Positions 7,835-15,719 of a stretch of 64,000 bases of DNA are shown piece by piece (position 1 is the first letter of the stretch; each line of letters begins with the position of its first letter). Source of the DNA: VRUE01 sp963702575 (GTDB lineage Bacteria; Actinomycetota; Thermoleophilia; Solirubrobacterales; 70-9); the NCBI GenBank assembly GCA_963702575.1, contig CAVPCU010000005.1:434001-498000 (forward strand), given 5' to 3'. The position numbers and the translations under genes were made by a program. Below the pieces are notes generated by a model that worked only from the letters and a program-made list of their open reading frames with translations, was not told the origin of the DNA and made no database searches.

Positions 7835-8446
7835 ATGGAAGTCGACAAGCTGAACACGGGGGAGAAGATCTCCGCGGTCTCCGGGATCCTCCTCTTCATA
7901 TTCATGTTCTTCGACTGGTTCGGCGTCGAAGTCTCCGGCGTGCCCGGCTTCTCGGGCAGCGTCAGCGGCGCCGGCGGCAGCGCCTGGGACGCGCTCGAAG
8001 TGATCCCGATCTTCCTGATGATCGCGATCATCGCCGCGGTGGGAGTCGCCGTGATCCGCCTCACCGACGCCGACCTCGAGCCGCCGATCTCGCTCAACGC
8101 GATCGTCGCGGCGCTGGGAGGGCTTGCGGTGCTGCTGATCCTCTACCGGATCATCGACACCCCGGGCGGCGGCAGCTTCGGCGGCGTCTCGGTCGAAACG
8201 ACGCTCAAGTTCGGCATCTTCCTCGGCCTGATCGCCGCCGCCGGCATCGCCTACGGCGGCTACGCCGCGATGCGCGAGGAAGGCATGACCTTCGGCGACG
8301 TAGGCGACCAGCTCGGCGGCGGCGGGCATCAGCCCCCGGCCGGCGGCCCTCCGCCACCCACGCAACAGCCTCCGCCGCCCCCACCGCCTCCCGCGCAGCA
8401 GCCGCCGCCCCCACCTCCGTCAAGTCCACCTCCGCCGACCGCCTGA
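7835..8446 (+). CDS. Hypothetical membrane protein with polyproline tail
   Basis: A 203-residue protein with four predicted membrane segments (~15-31, 52-72, 86-104, 123-145). A C-terminal cytosolic or external tail of ~45 residues (from ~160) consists almost only of Pro, Gln, Ser and Gly (PPPPTQQPPPPPPPPAQQ). It resembles small actinobacterial membrane proteins of unknown function; the proline tail suggests a protein-interaction arm. Expression of the polyproline runs would depend on EF-P. There is a good ribosome-binding site (GGAGGGA) 8 nt before ATG 7835. It converges on the GMC oxidoreductase gene. Confidence 0.75.
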   Translation: MEVDKLNTGEKISAVSGILLFIFMFFDWFGVEVSGVPGFSGSVSGAGGSAWDALEVIPIFLMIAIIAAVGVAVIRLTDADLEPPISLNAIVAALGGLAVLLILYRIIDTPGGGSFGGVSVETTLKFGIFLGLIAAAGIAYGGYAAMREEGMTFGDVGDQLGGGGHQPPAGGPPPPTQQPPPPPPPPAQQPPPPPPSSPPPPTA

Positions 8447-8454
8447 ATTCAATC

Positions 8455-8580
8455 CGCAGAGGGGCTCAGACCAAGTAGGGCTAGGACGCAGGGAGGGCGT
8501 CAAGGGGAGCGCACTTCAGTGCGTGACCCGCAGACGGCCGACTGAGGACAACGCCCTACGCCGGTATGAGCCCCTCTGCG
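8455..8580 (-). repeat. 3' repeat element copy A, closed by a 14-bp inverted repeat
   Basis: Read on the minus strand, this follows the stop of the GMC oxidoreductase gene. The core (8549 down to ~8470) is clearly related to copy B at 32572-32652. Shared blocks include GTCCTCAGTCGGCC, CGGGTCACGCAC, GTGCGCTCCCCT and CCTCCCTGCGTCC. The loop of 98 nt is closed by a perfect 14-bp inverted repeat: CGCAGAGGGGCTCA (coding for the last residues of the enzyme, 8580-8567) with its complement at 8468-8455. A small CGCAC/GTGCG hairpin (8510-8523) lies in the core. It may be a structured 3' element, processing site or terminator. Confidence 0.7.
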
Positions 8581-10439
8581 ACCTGCTTGGCGAAGGCGAT
8601 GATCGTCATCATCGGATTGACGCCTACGGAGGTGGGGAAGAGCGAAGCGTCAGCCACATAGAGGTCATCTACGCCGTTGACCGAGCCGTCGATCCCGCAG
8701 ACGCCCTCGGCGGGATCGACTGCGATTCGGGCTGAGCCCATGGGGTGGAAGGCCTCCAGGCGCAGCTCGGAGGGCTTGAAGGTGGTTGCCTCGAAATCGG
8801 CCAGCTCGCCCCGGCGGATGATTGGGGCGCGGCCGATGTTGGGGTAGACCTCGGTGGCGCCGGCGGCGAAGTGGATCTCGGCGGCACGGGCGATGCCGAA
8901 GGCGAGGCGACGGGCGTCGTCGTCGCTCAGCCGGTAGCCGAGCCGCAGCGAGCCGTCGCGGCCGAGGCCGACGCGGCCGGCGGACTCGTCGGAGAGGTGG
9001 ACGCCGATCGAGCCGAGGCGGTCGAAGCCGAGGATCGAGCGCTGGTGCTCGCGGCCGGAGCCGAGCAGCCAGGCCCCGCCGAAGGGGAGCGGGGTGAAGG
9101 TCGCCTCGAGCAGGATCCGCTCGCTCTCCCACTCGTCGACGTAGTAGCTCTGCATCACCCCCTCCCAGCCGCGCACCTCCTCCTCGTAGCGCGCGCCGAT
9201 CCAGCAGGCGGGGTGGATGTGGAGGTTGCGGCCGACCTGGGCGCCGCCGAGGCCGGAGCGGAGCAGCAGCTCGGGCGTGCCGAAGGCGCCACCGGCGACG
9301 ATCGTCGCCCGGCGGGCGCGGACGACGTAGGAGCGCCGGTCGCCGTTTGCGCCGGCGAGGCCGGTCGCCACGCAGCGCACGCCGGCGGCGCGCCCGTCCT
9401 CGGTCACGATCCGCCGCGCCTCGACGCCGGTGCGCAGCCGGGCGCCCGCCGCGACCGCGCGCGGCACGTAGCTGACGTGCATCCCCCGCTTGGCGTCGAT
9501 CGCGCAGCCGTAGGGGCAGGAGCTGCACTGCACGCAGCCCCCGGCGTTGCGCGAGATCGGCCCCCCGCTGGCGCCGATCGCCGCCGCTCCCTCCATCGCC
9601 AGCTGGCCGTTGCGGCCCATCCGCTCGGGGTCGAGCGGGGTGACGCGCAGGAAATCCTCCGCCTCGGCGAAGTGGGGGTCGAGGTCGCCCGCCCACTCGA
9701 GCCCGTAGCGGCTGCGCCAGTGCTCGAGCACCGACTCGGGGGCGCGGAAGCAGGTGCCGGAGTTGATCACGGTGGTTCCGCCGACCGCCCTCCCGGTCGG
9801 CACCGGGATCGGCGGGCGGCCTTCGGCGATCGTCAGCCCGCCGTCGCGGTAGAGCGAGGCGATCGCCTCCAGCGGGTCGCTCGGGTAGCTCTCGCGATCG
9901 TAGGCCTGGCCCGCCTCGAGGACGATCACGTCGAGCCCGGCCTCGGCCAGGGTCGCGGCCGCGACGGCGCCGCCCGCCCCGGTGCCGACGACGACGACGT
10001 CGCATTCCTCTTCCCCGCCGGGCGGCGTCGTCTCGCCCAGCGGCCCGCGCGGCTCGGGCGCCGAGCCGTCGGCGAGGCGGCAGCTCGTCTCCAGCCCGAG
10101 GCGCCGCTCGACCTGCGGCTGGATCGCATACCCGAGCGTGGTGAAGGTCTTCGCCAGCAGCAACAGCTCGTGGTAGAGGCCGAAGCGCGAGCGCTCCATC
10201 CGCGTGAGGAAGTCCTCGCGAGCGCCGAGGTCCAGGCGGCTGAAGCGCCAGGGGAAGGGCAGCCACTCGAACGCGCGCAGCGCCAGGCGGACGCGCAGCA
10301 GCAGCCGGGGGGAGAGCGAGGGCAGGAACTCGGCGACCGGGGCCGAGACGGGGACGTCGCGCTCAGCGGCGGGCAGTCCGTCGAGCGCGGGGGCCATCGC
10401 CTCGCAAATCGCGCTCAGGGTGCGCTGCTCGGCGGCCAA
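8556..10439 (-). CDS. GMC-family FAD-dependent oxidoreductase
   Basis: A 627-residue flavoprotein likely oxidising an alcohol or sterol-like substrate. Residues 1-120 resemble the small helical subunit (subunit 3) of gluconate-2-dehydrogenase fused in front. The FAD Rossmann motif VVVVGTGAGGAVAAATLAEA is at ~147-166, followed by the GMC signature GRAVGGTTVINSGTCFRAP and the C-terminal HPMGSARI with VADASLFPTSVGVNPMMTI. A cysteine-rich insert, CVQCSSCPYGC, lies mid-protein, as in fatty-alcohol oxidase-type members. The TTG start follows the upstream membrane-protein stop by 18 nt, so they probably form one transcript. The substrate is unknown. Confidence 0.85.
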   Translation of the reverse strand: MAAEQRTLSAICEAMAPALDGLPAAERDVPVSAPVAEFLPSLSPRLLLRVRLALRAFEWLPFPWRFSRLDLGAREDFLTRMERSRFGLYHELLLLAKTFTTLGYAIQPQVERRLGLETSCRLADGSAPEPRGPLGETTPPGGEEECDVVVVGTGAGGAVAAATLAEAGLDVIVLEAGQAYDRESYPSDPLEAIASLYRDGGLTIAEGRPPIPVPTGRAVGGTTVINSGTCFRAPESVLEHWRSRYGLEWAGDLDPHFAEAEDFLRVTPLDPERMGRNGQLAMEGAAAIGASGGPISRNAGGCVQCSSCPYGCAIDAKRGMHVSYVPRAVAAGARLRTGVEARRIVTEDGRAAGVRCVATGLAGANGDRRSYVVRARRATIVAGGAFGTPELLLRSGLGGAQVGRNLHIHPACWIGARYEEEVRGWEGVMQSYYVDEWESERILLEATFTPLPFGGAWLLGSGREHQRSILGFDRLGSIGVHLSDESAGRVGLGRDGSLRLGYRLSDDDARRLAFGIARAAEIHFAAGATEVYPNIGRAPIIRRGELADFEATTFKPSELRLEAFHPMGSARIAVDPAEGVCGIDGSVNGVDDLYVADASLFPTSVGVNPMMTIIAFAKQVAEGLIPA

Positions 10440-10457
10440 GAGCCCCGGCGGGCGCTG

Positions 10458-10901
10458 TCAGCCGGGGGCGACGGGGCGTTCGATCCGGCCGGCGAGCGCG
10501 AAGAGCCAGAGCGCCAGCAGGGCGAGGAAGCCGTCGACGAGGAAGTTGAGCAGGTAGATGAAGACGTGTTCGTCGAAGAGGTAGAAGCCGAGCGAGCCGA
10601 GCGAGGAGGCGGTCTTGCCGACCGCGAGGACGAGGATGAACGGCCGGTAGCGGACGACGTCGGCCTGGGCGACGACGCAGATGCCGGTGATCACGACCAT
10701 GTAGGCGAAGGCGAGCGCCAGCCAGAGGTCCTCCTGGGTGTGGGGGGCGCGGCTGAACCCGCCGAGCGAGTCGCCGAGGTCGGAGATCGTGTCGAGGACG
10801 CCGCTGGGGACGGCGATGAAGAGGATGCCTACTACGGCAAAGCTGACGGCGAGCAGCCGCAGGCTGAGGACTACGAACGCCTCTGCTTTGGCCCCCCGCA
10901 T
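10458..10901 (-). CDS. Hypothetical four-helix membrane protein
   Basis: A 147-residue integral membrane protein with hydrophobic segments at ~8-30, 58-78, 88-105 and 112-137. No family is recognised. It lies 18 nt upstream of the GMC oxidoreductase and is read in the same direction, so it may anchor or take electrons from that enzyme, although no heme or metal ligands are evident. A TATTGT box 7 nt before the ATG suggests leaderless transcription. The gene is divergent from gatC with a palindrome between them. Confidence 0.65.
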   Translation of the reverse strand: MRGAKAEAFVVLSLRLLAVSFAVVGILFIAVPSGVLDTISDLGDSLGGFSRAPHTQEDLWLALAFAYMVVITGICVVAQADVVRYRPFILVLAVGKTASSLGSLGFYLFDEHVFIYLLNFLVDGFLALLALWLFALAGRIERPVAPG

Positions 10902-10908
10902 CGGCGGG

Positions 10909-10914
10909 ACAATA
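10909..10914 (-). promoter_or_regulatory. -10 box (TATTGT) of membrane-GMC operon
   Basis: TATTGT on the minus strand ends 7 nt before the ATG at 10901. Confidence 0.5.
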
Positions 10915-10930
10915 CTGGCCAGCTGGCCAG
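10915..10930. promoter_or_regulatory. 16-bp palindrome between divergent promoters
   Basis: CTGGCCAGCTGGCCAG is a perfect 16-bp palindrome (also a tandem CTGGCCAG) located between the -10 boxes of the membrane-protein gene and gatC. The two start regions are mirror images as well: CATCGGCGGGA at 10899 and TCCCGCCGATG ending at 10968. It is a candidate site for a shared regulator. Confidence 0.4.
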
Positions 10931-10952
10931 GCGCGCCGGAGAGAGGCCGCCA

Positions 10953-10958
10953 TACAAT
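10953..10958 (+). promoter_or_regulatory. -10 box (TACAAT) of gatCAB
   Basis: TACAAT is a near-consensus -10 ending 7 nt before gatC ATG 10966. Confidence 0.6.
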
Positions 10959-10965
10959 CCCGCCG

Positions 10966-11253
10966 ATGATCGAGCGGGAGCAGGTTCAGCACGTTGCCAG
11001 GCTCGCCCGTCTGCGGCTGAGCGAGGAAGAGCTGGAGAGGATGGCGGGGGAGTTGTCGGGGATTCTCGGGCACGTGGATCGGATCGGGGAGCTTGATTTG
11101 GACGGGGTGGAGCCGACCTCGCACGTGGTCGAGCTGGAGAACGTGTTGCGGGCGGACGAGCCGCGGCCGAGCTGGACGCGCGAGGCCGTGCTCGAGCAGG
11201 CGCCCGACCCGGCCGAGGGAGCCTTCCGGGTGCCGTCGCCGCAGGCCGAATGA
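10966..11253 (+). CDS. gatC: Asp-tRNA(Asn)/Glu-tRNA(Gln) amidotransferase subunit C
   Basis: A 95-residue small subunit of the GatCAB amidotransferase, the belt that stabilises GatA on GatB. Conserved features: EQVQHVARLARLRLSEEE at the N-terminus, a central LDLDGVEPTSHVVE and the C-terminal FRVPSP. The frame is open further upstream, but the homology starts at ATG 10966, which has a TACAAT box 7 nt ahead. It overlaps gatA by four bases (ATGA). Confidence 0.93.
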   Translation: MIEREQVQHVARLARLRLSEEELERMAGELSGILGHVDRIGELDLDGVEPTSHVVELENVLRADEPRPSWTREAVLEQAPDPAEGAFRVPSPQAE

Positions 11254-12692
11254 GCGCGGAGCTGCGTGAGCTGAGCGTCGCCGGGGCGGTGGCGCGGATC
11301 GCCGCCGGCGAGCTCTCCCGGGAGGAGTACGCCGACGCCTGGCGCGAGGCCGCCGCCGGCGACGAGCTGAACGCCTACCTCTGGCGCGCCGAGGAGGGCG
11401 TCGGGGGCGAGGGCGACGGTCCGCTGGCCGGGATTCCGGTCGCGGTCAAGGACCTGTTCTGCACCGAGGGGGTCGAGACGACGGCCGGCTCGCGCATCCT
11501 CGAGGGCCACCGGCCGCTCTACACGGCGACCGCCGTGCGCAAGCTGAAGGAGGCCGGCGCCGGCGTGCTCGGCAAGACCAACATGGACGAGTTCGCGATG
11601 GGCTCCTCCAACGAGAACTCGGCCTACGGGCCGGTGCTCAACCCGTGGGATCGTGAGCGCGTGCCGGGCGGCTCCTCCGGCGGTTCGGCGGCGGTCGTCG
11701 CCGGTGGGCTGGCCCCCTGCGCGATCGGAACCGACACCGGCGGCTCGATCCGCCAGCCGGCGGCGCTCTGCGGCGTCGTCGGGTTGAAGCCGACCTACGG
11801 GGCGATCTCGCGCTACGGGATGATCGCCTTCGCCTCCTCGCTCGATCAGTGCGGCCCGTTCACCCGCGACGTCGCCGACGCGGCTCTCCTTCTCGGGGTC
11901 ATGCAGGGCCGCGATCCCTGCGACTCGACCTCGGTCGGGATCGAGGGCGGGGTGGAGATGCCCAGCCGGGAGGACCTGAGGGGCCTGCGCTTCGGCGTTC
12001 CCACGGAGCTCTCCGGCGACGTCGTGGAGGCCGGCGTGCGCGAGGTCTTCGAGGCGACGCTGAAGCGGATCGAGGATCTCGGCGGCGAGCTGACCGAGGT
12101 GCCGCTGCCGCACGCCGAGCACGGCATCTCCGCCTACTACGTGATCGCCCCGGCGGAGGCGTCCTCGAACCTCGCCCGCTACGACGGCGTCCGCTACGGC
12201 ATGCGCGCCGAGGGCGCCGGCGACCTGATCGAGATGTACGAGACGACCCGGGACAAGGGCTTCGGCGCGGAGGTCAAGCGGCGGATCATGCTCGGCACCT
12301 ACGCGCTCTCCTCGGGCTACTACGAGGCCTACTACGGCCGCGCCCAGAAGGTGCGGACGAAGATCGCCGCCGACTTCGCCGCCGCCTTCGAAGGCGTCGA
12401 CTTCGTCGTCACGCCGACCTCGCCCTCGGTCGCCTTCGGCCTCGGCGAGAAGACCGCCGACCCGCTGGAGATGTACATGAACGACTTCTTCACCGTGCCG
12501 ATGAGCCTCGCCGGGATCCCGGCGATCTCGATCCCCGCCGGATTGGCCGAGCCCGGCGGCGGCGGGCCGCGCCTGCCTGTCGGCTTCCAGATCGCGGCGC
12601 CGGCCTTCGCCGAGCAGCGGCTGCTCGACGCGGCGCACGCGCTCGAGCGGGCGATCGGCTTCGACGCCCGGCCGGGAGGCGGCGATGCCTGA
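11250..12692 (+). CDS. gatA: Asp-tRNA(Asn)/Glu-tRNA(Gln) amidotransferase subunit A
   Basis: A 480-residue amidase-signature subunit that hydrolyses glutamine and passes ammonia to GatB. The Ser-cisSer-Lys triad is visible: Lys in IPVAVKDLFCTEG (~65), cis-Ser and the nucleophile in RVPGGSSGGSAAVVAGG and GTDTGGSIRQPA (~140-175). Length and domain order are normal. Overlaps gatC by 4 nt and gatB by 8 nt, so the three subunits are translated together. Confidence 0.96.
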   Translation: MSAELRELSVAGAVARIAAGELSREEYADAWREAAAGDELNAYLWRAEEGVGGEGDGPLAGIPVAVKDLFCTEGVETTAGSRILEGHRPLYTATAVRKLKEAGAGVLGKTNMDEFAMGSSNENSAYGPVLNPWDRERVPGGSSGGSAAVVAGGLAPCAIGTDTGGSIRQPAALCGVVGLKPTYGAISRYGMIAFASSLDQCGPFTRDVADAALLLGVMQGRDPCDSTSVGIEGGVEMPSREDLRGLRFGVPTELSGDVVEAGVREVFEATLKRIEDLGGELTEVPLPHAEHGISAYYVIAPAEASSNLARYDGVRYGMRAEGAGDLIEMYETTRDKGFGAEVKRRIMLGTYALSSGYYEAYYGRAQKVRTKIAADFAAAFEGVDFVVTPTSPSVAFGLGEKTADPLEMYMNDFFTVPMSLAGIPAISIPAGLAEPGGGGPRLPVGFQIAAPAFAEQRLLDAAHALERAIGFDARPGGGDA

Positions 12693-14121
12693 GCTGGAGG
12701 CGGTGATCGGGCTCGAGATCCACGTCCAGCTCTCGACCCGGACGAAGATGTTCTGCGGCTGCGAGCTCTCCTTCGGCGACGAGCCCAACGTCCACACCTG
12801 CCCGGTCTGCCTGGCGCATCCCGGGGTCCTGCCGGTGCCGAACGAGGAGGCGATCCGCTTCGCGCTGAAGATCGCCGCCGCGCTGGAGTGCGAGGTCGCC
12901 CCGCGCTCGATCTTCCACCGCAAGAACTACTTCTACCCCGACAACCCCAAGGCCTACCAGATCAGCCAGTACGACATCCCGCTTGCCTCGGCCGGGCGGC
13001 TGGGCGGGGTGCGCATCCACCGTGCCCACCTCGAGGAGGACGCGGCGAAGACGATTCACGTCGGCGAGTCGGGCCGGATCCACGGCTCCGAGACCTCGCT
13101 GATCGACTTCAACCGCGGCGGCACGCCTCTGGTCGAGATCGTCACCGAGCCCGACCTGCGCAGCGCCGCCGAGGCCGGCTCGTGGGCGCGTCTGCTGCGC
13201 ACCACCGTGCGCCAGCTCGGCGTCTCCGACGTCAACATGGAGGAGGGGAGCCTGCGGGTCGACGCCAACGTCTCGGTGAGGCCGGCGGGGAGCGAGGTGC
13301 TGGGGACCAAGACCGAGCTGAAGAACATGAACAGCTTCCGCTTCCTCGAACGCGGGATCGAGGCCGAGCTGGCGCGCCAGCGGGCGCTGGTCGAGGCGGG
13401 CGGCGCCGTCGTCCAGGAGACGCTGCACTTCAGCCCCGAGGACGGCTCGCTGACGCCGCTGCGATCGAAGGAGGAGGCGCACGACTACCGCTACTTCCCC
13501 GAGCCCGACCTGGTGCCGCTGGCGCCGAGCGAGGCGATGCTGCGCGAGGCGCGCGAGTCGCTGCCGGAGCTGCCCGAGGCACGGATGCGGCGCTACGAGG
13601 GCGAGCTGAAGCTCTCGGCCGAGAACGCGGCCCAGCTCGCCGCCGATCCCGAGGCCGCCGCCTACTTCGAAGCGGTGTGCGGCGAAGCGGAGGGCGCCGA
13701 GCCGCAGGTCGTCGCCAACTGGGTGACGGGCGAGCTGGCCGCGGCGCTGCGCCAGGCCGATGGCGGGGCCCTGGCCGACTCGAAGGTCGAGCCGGGCGCC
13801 CTCGCCGCGCTGATCGCGATGGTGCAGGAGAAGAAGGTTTCCCACGGCAGCGGTAAGCAGGTGCTGGCCACCCTCGTCGCCGAGGGCGGCGATCCGGCGG
13901 CGATCGTCGAGCGCGAGGGCCTCGCCCAGATCGCCGACAGCGGCGCGCTGGAGGCGATCGTCGCCGCAGCGGTCGAGGCAAACCCCGACGCCGCCGAGCA
14001 GATCCGTGCCGGCAACGGCAAGGCGATCGGCGCGATCGTCGGCGCCGTGATGAAGGAGACCAAGGGCCGCGCCGACGGCGGCGAGGTCACCCGCCTGATC
14101 CGCGCCCAGCTCGGCCTTTGA
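12685..14121 (+). CDS. gatB: Asp-tRNA(Asn)/Glu-tRNA(Gln) amidotransferase subunit B
   Basis: A 478-residue subunit that phosphorylates misacylated Glu-tRNA(Gln)/Asp-tRNA(Asn) and transfers the amide. An N-terminal GLEIHVQLSTRTKMFCGC catalytic cradle with zinc-type cysteines (FCGC, HTCPVC) precedes the DFNRGGTPLVEIVTEPD motif and a C-terminal helical/YqeY domain (~330-478) ending VTRLIRAQLGL. Presence of GatCAB implies indirect formation of Gln-tRNA and/or Asn-tRNA. Confidence 0.96.
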   Translation: MPELEAVIGLEIHVQLSTRTKMFCGCELSFGDEPNVHTCPVCLAHPGVLPVPNEEAIRFALKIAAALECEVAPRSIFHRKNYFYPDNPKAYQISQYDIPLASAGRLGGVRIHRAHLEEDAAKTIHVGESGRIHGSETSLIDFNRGGTPLVEIVTEPDLRSAAEAGSWARLLRTTVRQLGVSDVNMEEGSLRVDANVSVRPAGSEVLGTKTELKNMNSFRFLERGIEAELARQRALVEAGGAVVQETLHFSPEDGSLTPLRSKEEAHDYRYFPEPDLVPLAPSEAMLREARESLPELPEARMRRYEGELKLSAENAAQLAADPEAAAYFEAVCGEAEGAEPQVVANWVTGELAAALRQADGGALADSKVEPGALAALIAMVQEKKVSHGSGKQVLATLVAEGGDPAAIVEREGLAQIADSGALEAIVAAAVEANPDAAEQIRAGNGKAIGAIVGAVMKETKGRADGGEVTRLIRAQLGL

Positions 14122-14133
14122 GCGGGCCGACTT

Positions 14134-14165
14134 GGGCCGGGGGGCGAGATCGCCCGCTCCGGCCC
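14134..14165 (+). other. Nested hairpin between gatB and a small ORF
   Basis: The outer stem GGGCCGG (14134-14140) pairs with CCGGCCC (14159-14165). The inner stem GGGCGA (14142-14147) pairs with TCGCCC (14150-14155). There is no U tract. It may be a weak terminator for gatB or a leader structure for the small ORF. Confidence 0.4.
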
Positions 14166-14175
14166 TTAACCCCAC

Positions 14176-14271
14176 ATGTCAAATACGACAGCGGTGGTCC
14201 TCCTGGCCAACGCCGGCGTCATGAGGGCGCTGATCGCGCTCGCATCGAAGCTGGCGAATCGCCAAGAGTAA
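14176..14271 (+). CDS. 31-residue amphipathic small protein
   Basis: ATG 14176 to TAA 14271, followed 11 nt later by a strong intrinsic terminator. The peptide starts MSNTTAVVLLANAGVMRALI and ends LASKLANRQE: a short hydrophobic helix with a basic/polar end, of a size seen in membrane-associating small proteins. There is no clear ribosome-binding site, but a hairpin lies just upstream. Its placement between gatB and ndh, closed by its own terminator, suggests a separate short transcript. Function unknown; it could also be a non-coding RNA. Confidence 0.4.
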   Translation: MSNTTAVVLLANAGVMRALIALASKLANRQE

Positions 14272-14282
14272 CCCCGCAAAGA

Positions 14283-14313
14283 AAACGGCCCCGGACTCAC
14301 CCCGGGGCCGTTT
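14283..14313 (+). terminator. Intrinsic terminator
   Basis: A perfect 12-bp stem, AAACGGCCCCGG (14283-14294) with CCGGGGCCGTTT (14302-14313), and a 7-nt loop. The 3' side ends in a short T run. It ends the gatCAB/small-ORF transcript before ndh. Confidence 0.8.
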
Positions 14314-14375
14314 CAGTTCGTCAAACACGACGATCGAAATGTTAGCGCTACAGACGGAACGTGACGACCGATACT

Positions 14376-14394
14376 TTGTAACACGTTGTTACAA
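14376..14394. promoter_or_regulatory. Palindromic operator of ndh
   Basis: TTGTAACACGTTGTTACAA has 8-bp arms (TTGTAACA/TGTTACAA) around CGT. Its first six bases can serve as a -35 element. It resembles TetR-type operators; a Rex site (TTGTGAA...TTCACAA) is a weaker match. Confidence 0.55.
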
Positions 14395-14399
14395 GGTGC

Positions 14400-14405
14400 T
14401 ACGGT
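14400..14405 (+). promoter_or_regulatory. -10 box (TACGGT) of ndh
   Basis: TACGGT lies 18 nt downstream of TTGTAA (14376-14381) and 6 nt before ATG 14412, so the palindromic operator would overlap the -35 and the spacer. Confidence 0.5.
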
Positions 14406-14411
14406 GAGGGC

Positions 14412-15719
14412 ATGGCCTGGAACGTCGTCATCGCCGGTGGGGGGTTCGGTGGGGCGATGGCGGCGCGGGAGTTGGAGCGGATCGTGCCGCGGCAGTCGGT
14501 GCGACTGGTGTTGGTCAACGACGTCAACTTCCTCCTCTACACGCCGTTCCTGCCCGAGGCGGCGGCCGGGACGCTGGAGCCGCGCCATGTGGTCACGCCG
14601 CTGCGCGAGATCCTCCAGCGCACCTACCTGCGGCTGGGGACGGTCACGGCCCACGACCCCGGCGCCCGCACGGTCGAGCTGCGCGGCCGCGACGGAGAGG
14701 TCGAGCAGCTGCCCTACGACCAGCTCCTGCTCGCGCTCGGATCGGTCTCGCGGGTGCTGCCGGTTCCCGGCCTCTCCGAGCACGCGATCGGCTTCAAGAC
14801 CCTGGCCGACGCGATCTGGCTGCGCAACCACGTGATCGAGACGCTCGAGGCGGCCAACGCCAGCGAGGACCCGGCGCGGCGCGACGAGCTGCTCACCTAC
14901 GTCTTCGTCGGGGGCGGGTACGCCGGTCTCGAGGCGCTCGCCGAGCTGCAGGACTTCGCCGCCGACGCGATCGAGCGCTACCCACGCGCCCGCCTCCACG
15001 GCATGCGCTGGATCCTGGTCGAGGCGAGCGACCGCGTCCTGCCCGAGATCGACGCCGGCCTGGCCGACTACGCCCTGCGCGAGCTGCGTGGCCGCGGGAT
15101 CGACATCCGCCTCGGCACGACGCTGGAGGAGGTCGGCCGCGAGCACGCCCGCCTCTCGACCGGCGAGAGGCTGGCGACGCGGACGGTCGTCTGGACCGCC
15201 GGCGTGGCGCCGCATCCCAGCCTGCGGCGGCTGAGCGTGCCGCTCGACGAGCGCGGGCGCACGCCGGTCGACGAGCACCTGCGGGTCGAGGGCATGGACT
15301 CGGTCTGGGCGATCGGCGACTGCGCCGCGGCGCCCGACCCCCGCGGCGGCATCTGCCCGCCGACGGCCCAGCACGCCGTCCGCCAGGGCCCGGTGGCAGC
15401 CCGCAACATCGCCGCCGAGCTCGGCGTCGGCACCGCCCGGCCGTTCGAGTACCGCGGCAGCGCCGCCTTCGTCAACCTCGGCCGCTACAAGGCCGTCGGC
15501 CGGATCGGCGGCCGCACCTTCCGCGGCTTCCCCGCCTGGTGGATGGCGCGGACCTACCACATGAGCCAGATCCCGGGCGCGGCGCGCAAGGCGCGTGCGG
15601 TGATCGACTGGACCGCCAGCCTGCCCTTCCGCCGCGACCTCGCCGAGGTCGGCTCGATCGGCCACCCGCGCCCGCTGGGGGCGACAATGGAGCAGTGGGA
15701 TACGAGTACCTCGTCATAG
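14412..15719 (+). CDS. ndh: Type II NADH:quinone oxidoreductase (NDH-2)
   Basis: A 435-residue non-proton-pumping NADH dehydrogenase passing electrons to menaquinone at the membrane surface. The FAD-binding GGGFGGAMAARELE motif is at ~8-21, followed by NFLLYTPFLPEAAAGTLEPR. The second Rossmann fold for NADH is TYVFVGGGYAGLEALAEL (~160-177), and the FAD-contact motif VWAIGDCAA is near 300. The C-terminus (~370-420) is the expected amphipathic membrane-binding region. Expression is likely controlled by the palindrome overlapping its promoter. The zinc-ribbon gene downstream overlaps its end. Confidence 0.88.
   Translation: MAWNVVIAGGGFGGAMAARELERIVPRQSVRLVLVNDVNFLLYTPFLPEAAAGTLEPRHVVTPLREILQRTYLRLGTVTAHDPGARTVELRGRDGEVEQLPYDQLLLALGSVSRVLPVPGLSEHAIGFKTLADAIWLRNHVIETLEAANASEDPARRDELLTYVFVGGGYAGLEALAELQDFAADAIERYPRARLHGMRWILVEASDRVLPEIDAGLADYALRELRGRGIDIRLGTTLEEVGREHARLSTGERLATRTVVWTAGVAPHPSLRRLSVPLDERGRTPVDEHLRVEGMDSVWAIGDCAAAPDPRGGICPPTAQHAVRQGPVAARNIAAELGVGTARPFEYRGSAAFVNLGRYKAVGRIGGRTFRGFPAWWMARTYHMSQIPGAARKARAVIDWTASLPFRRDLAEVGSIGHPRPLGATMEQWDTSTSS

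Noticed and set aside
8455..8580. Copy A as a MITE with terminal inverted repeats
   Set aside because: A MITE family would share its terminal repeats between copies. The 5' arms of copies A and B differ and are part of each gene's coding sequence, and no target-site duplication is seen.
14376..14394. Rex (NADH sensor) operator for ndh
   Set aside because: Rex sites carry TTGTGAA/TTCACAA arms; here the arms are TTGTAACA/TGTTACAA. A TetR-like site fits better, so no regulator is named.
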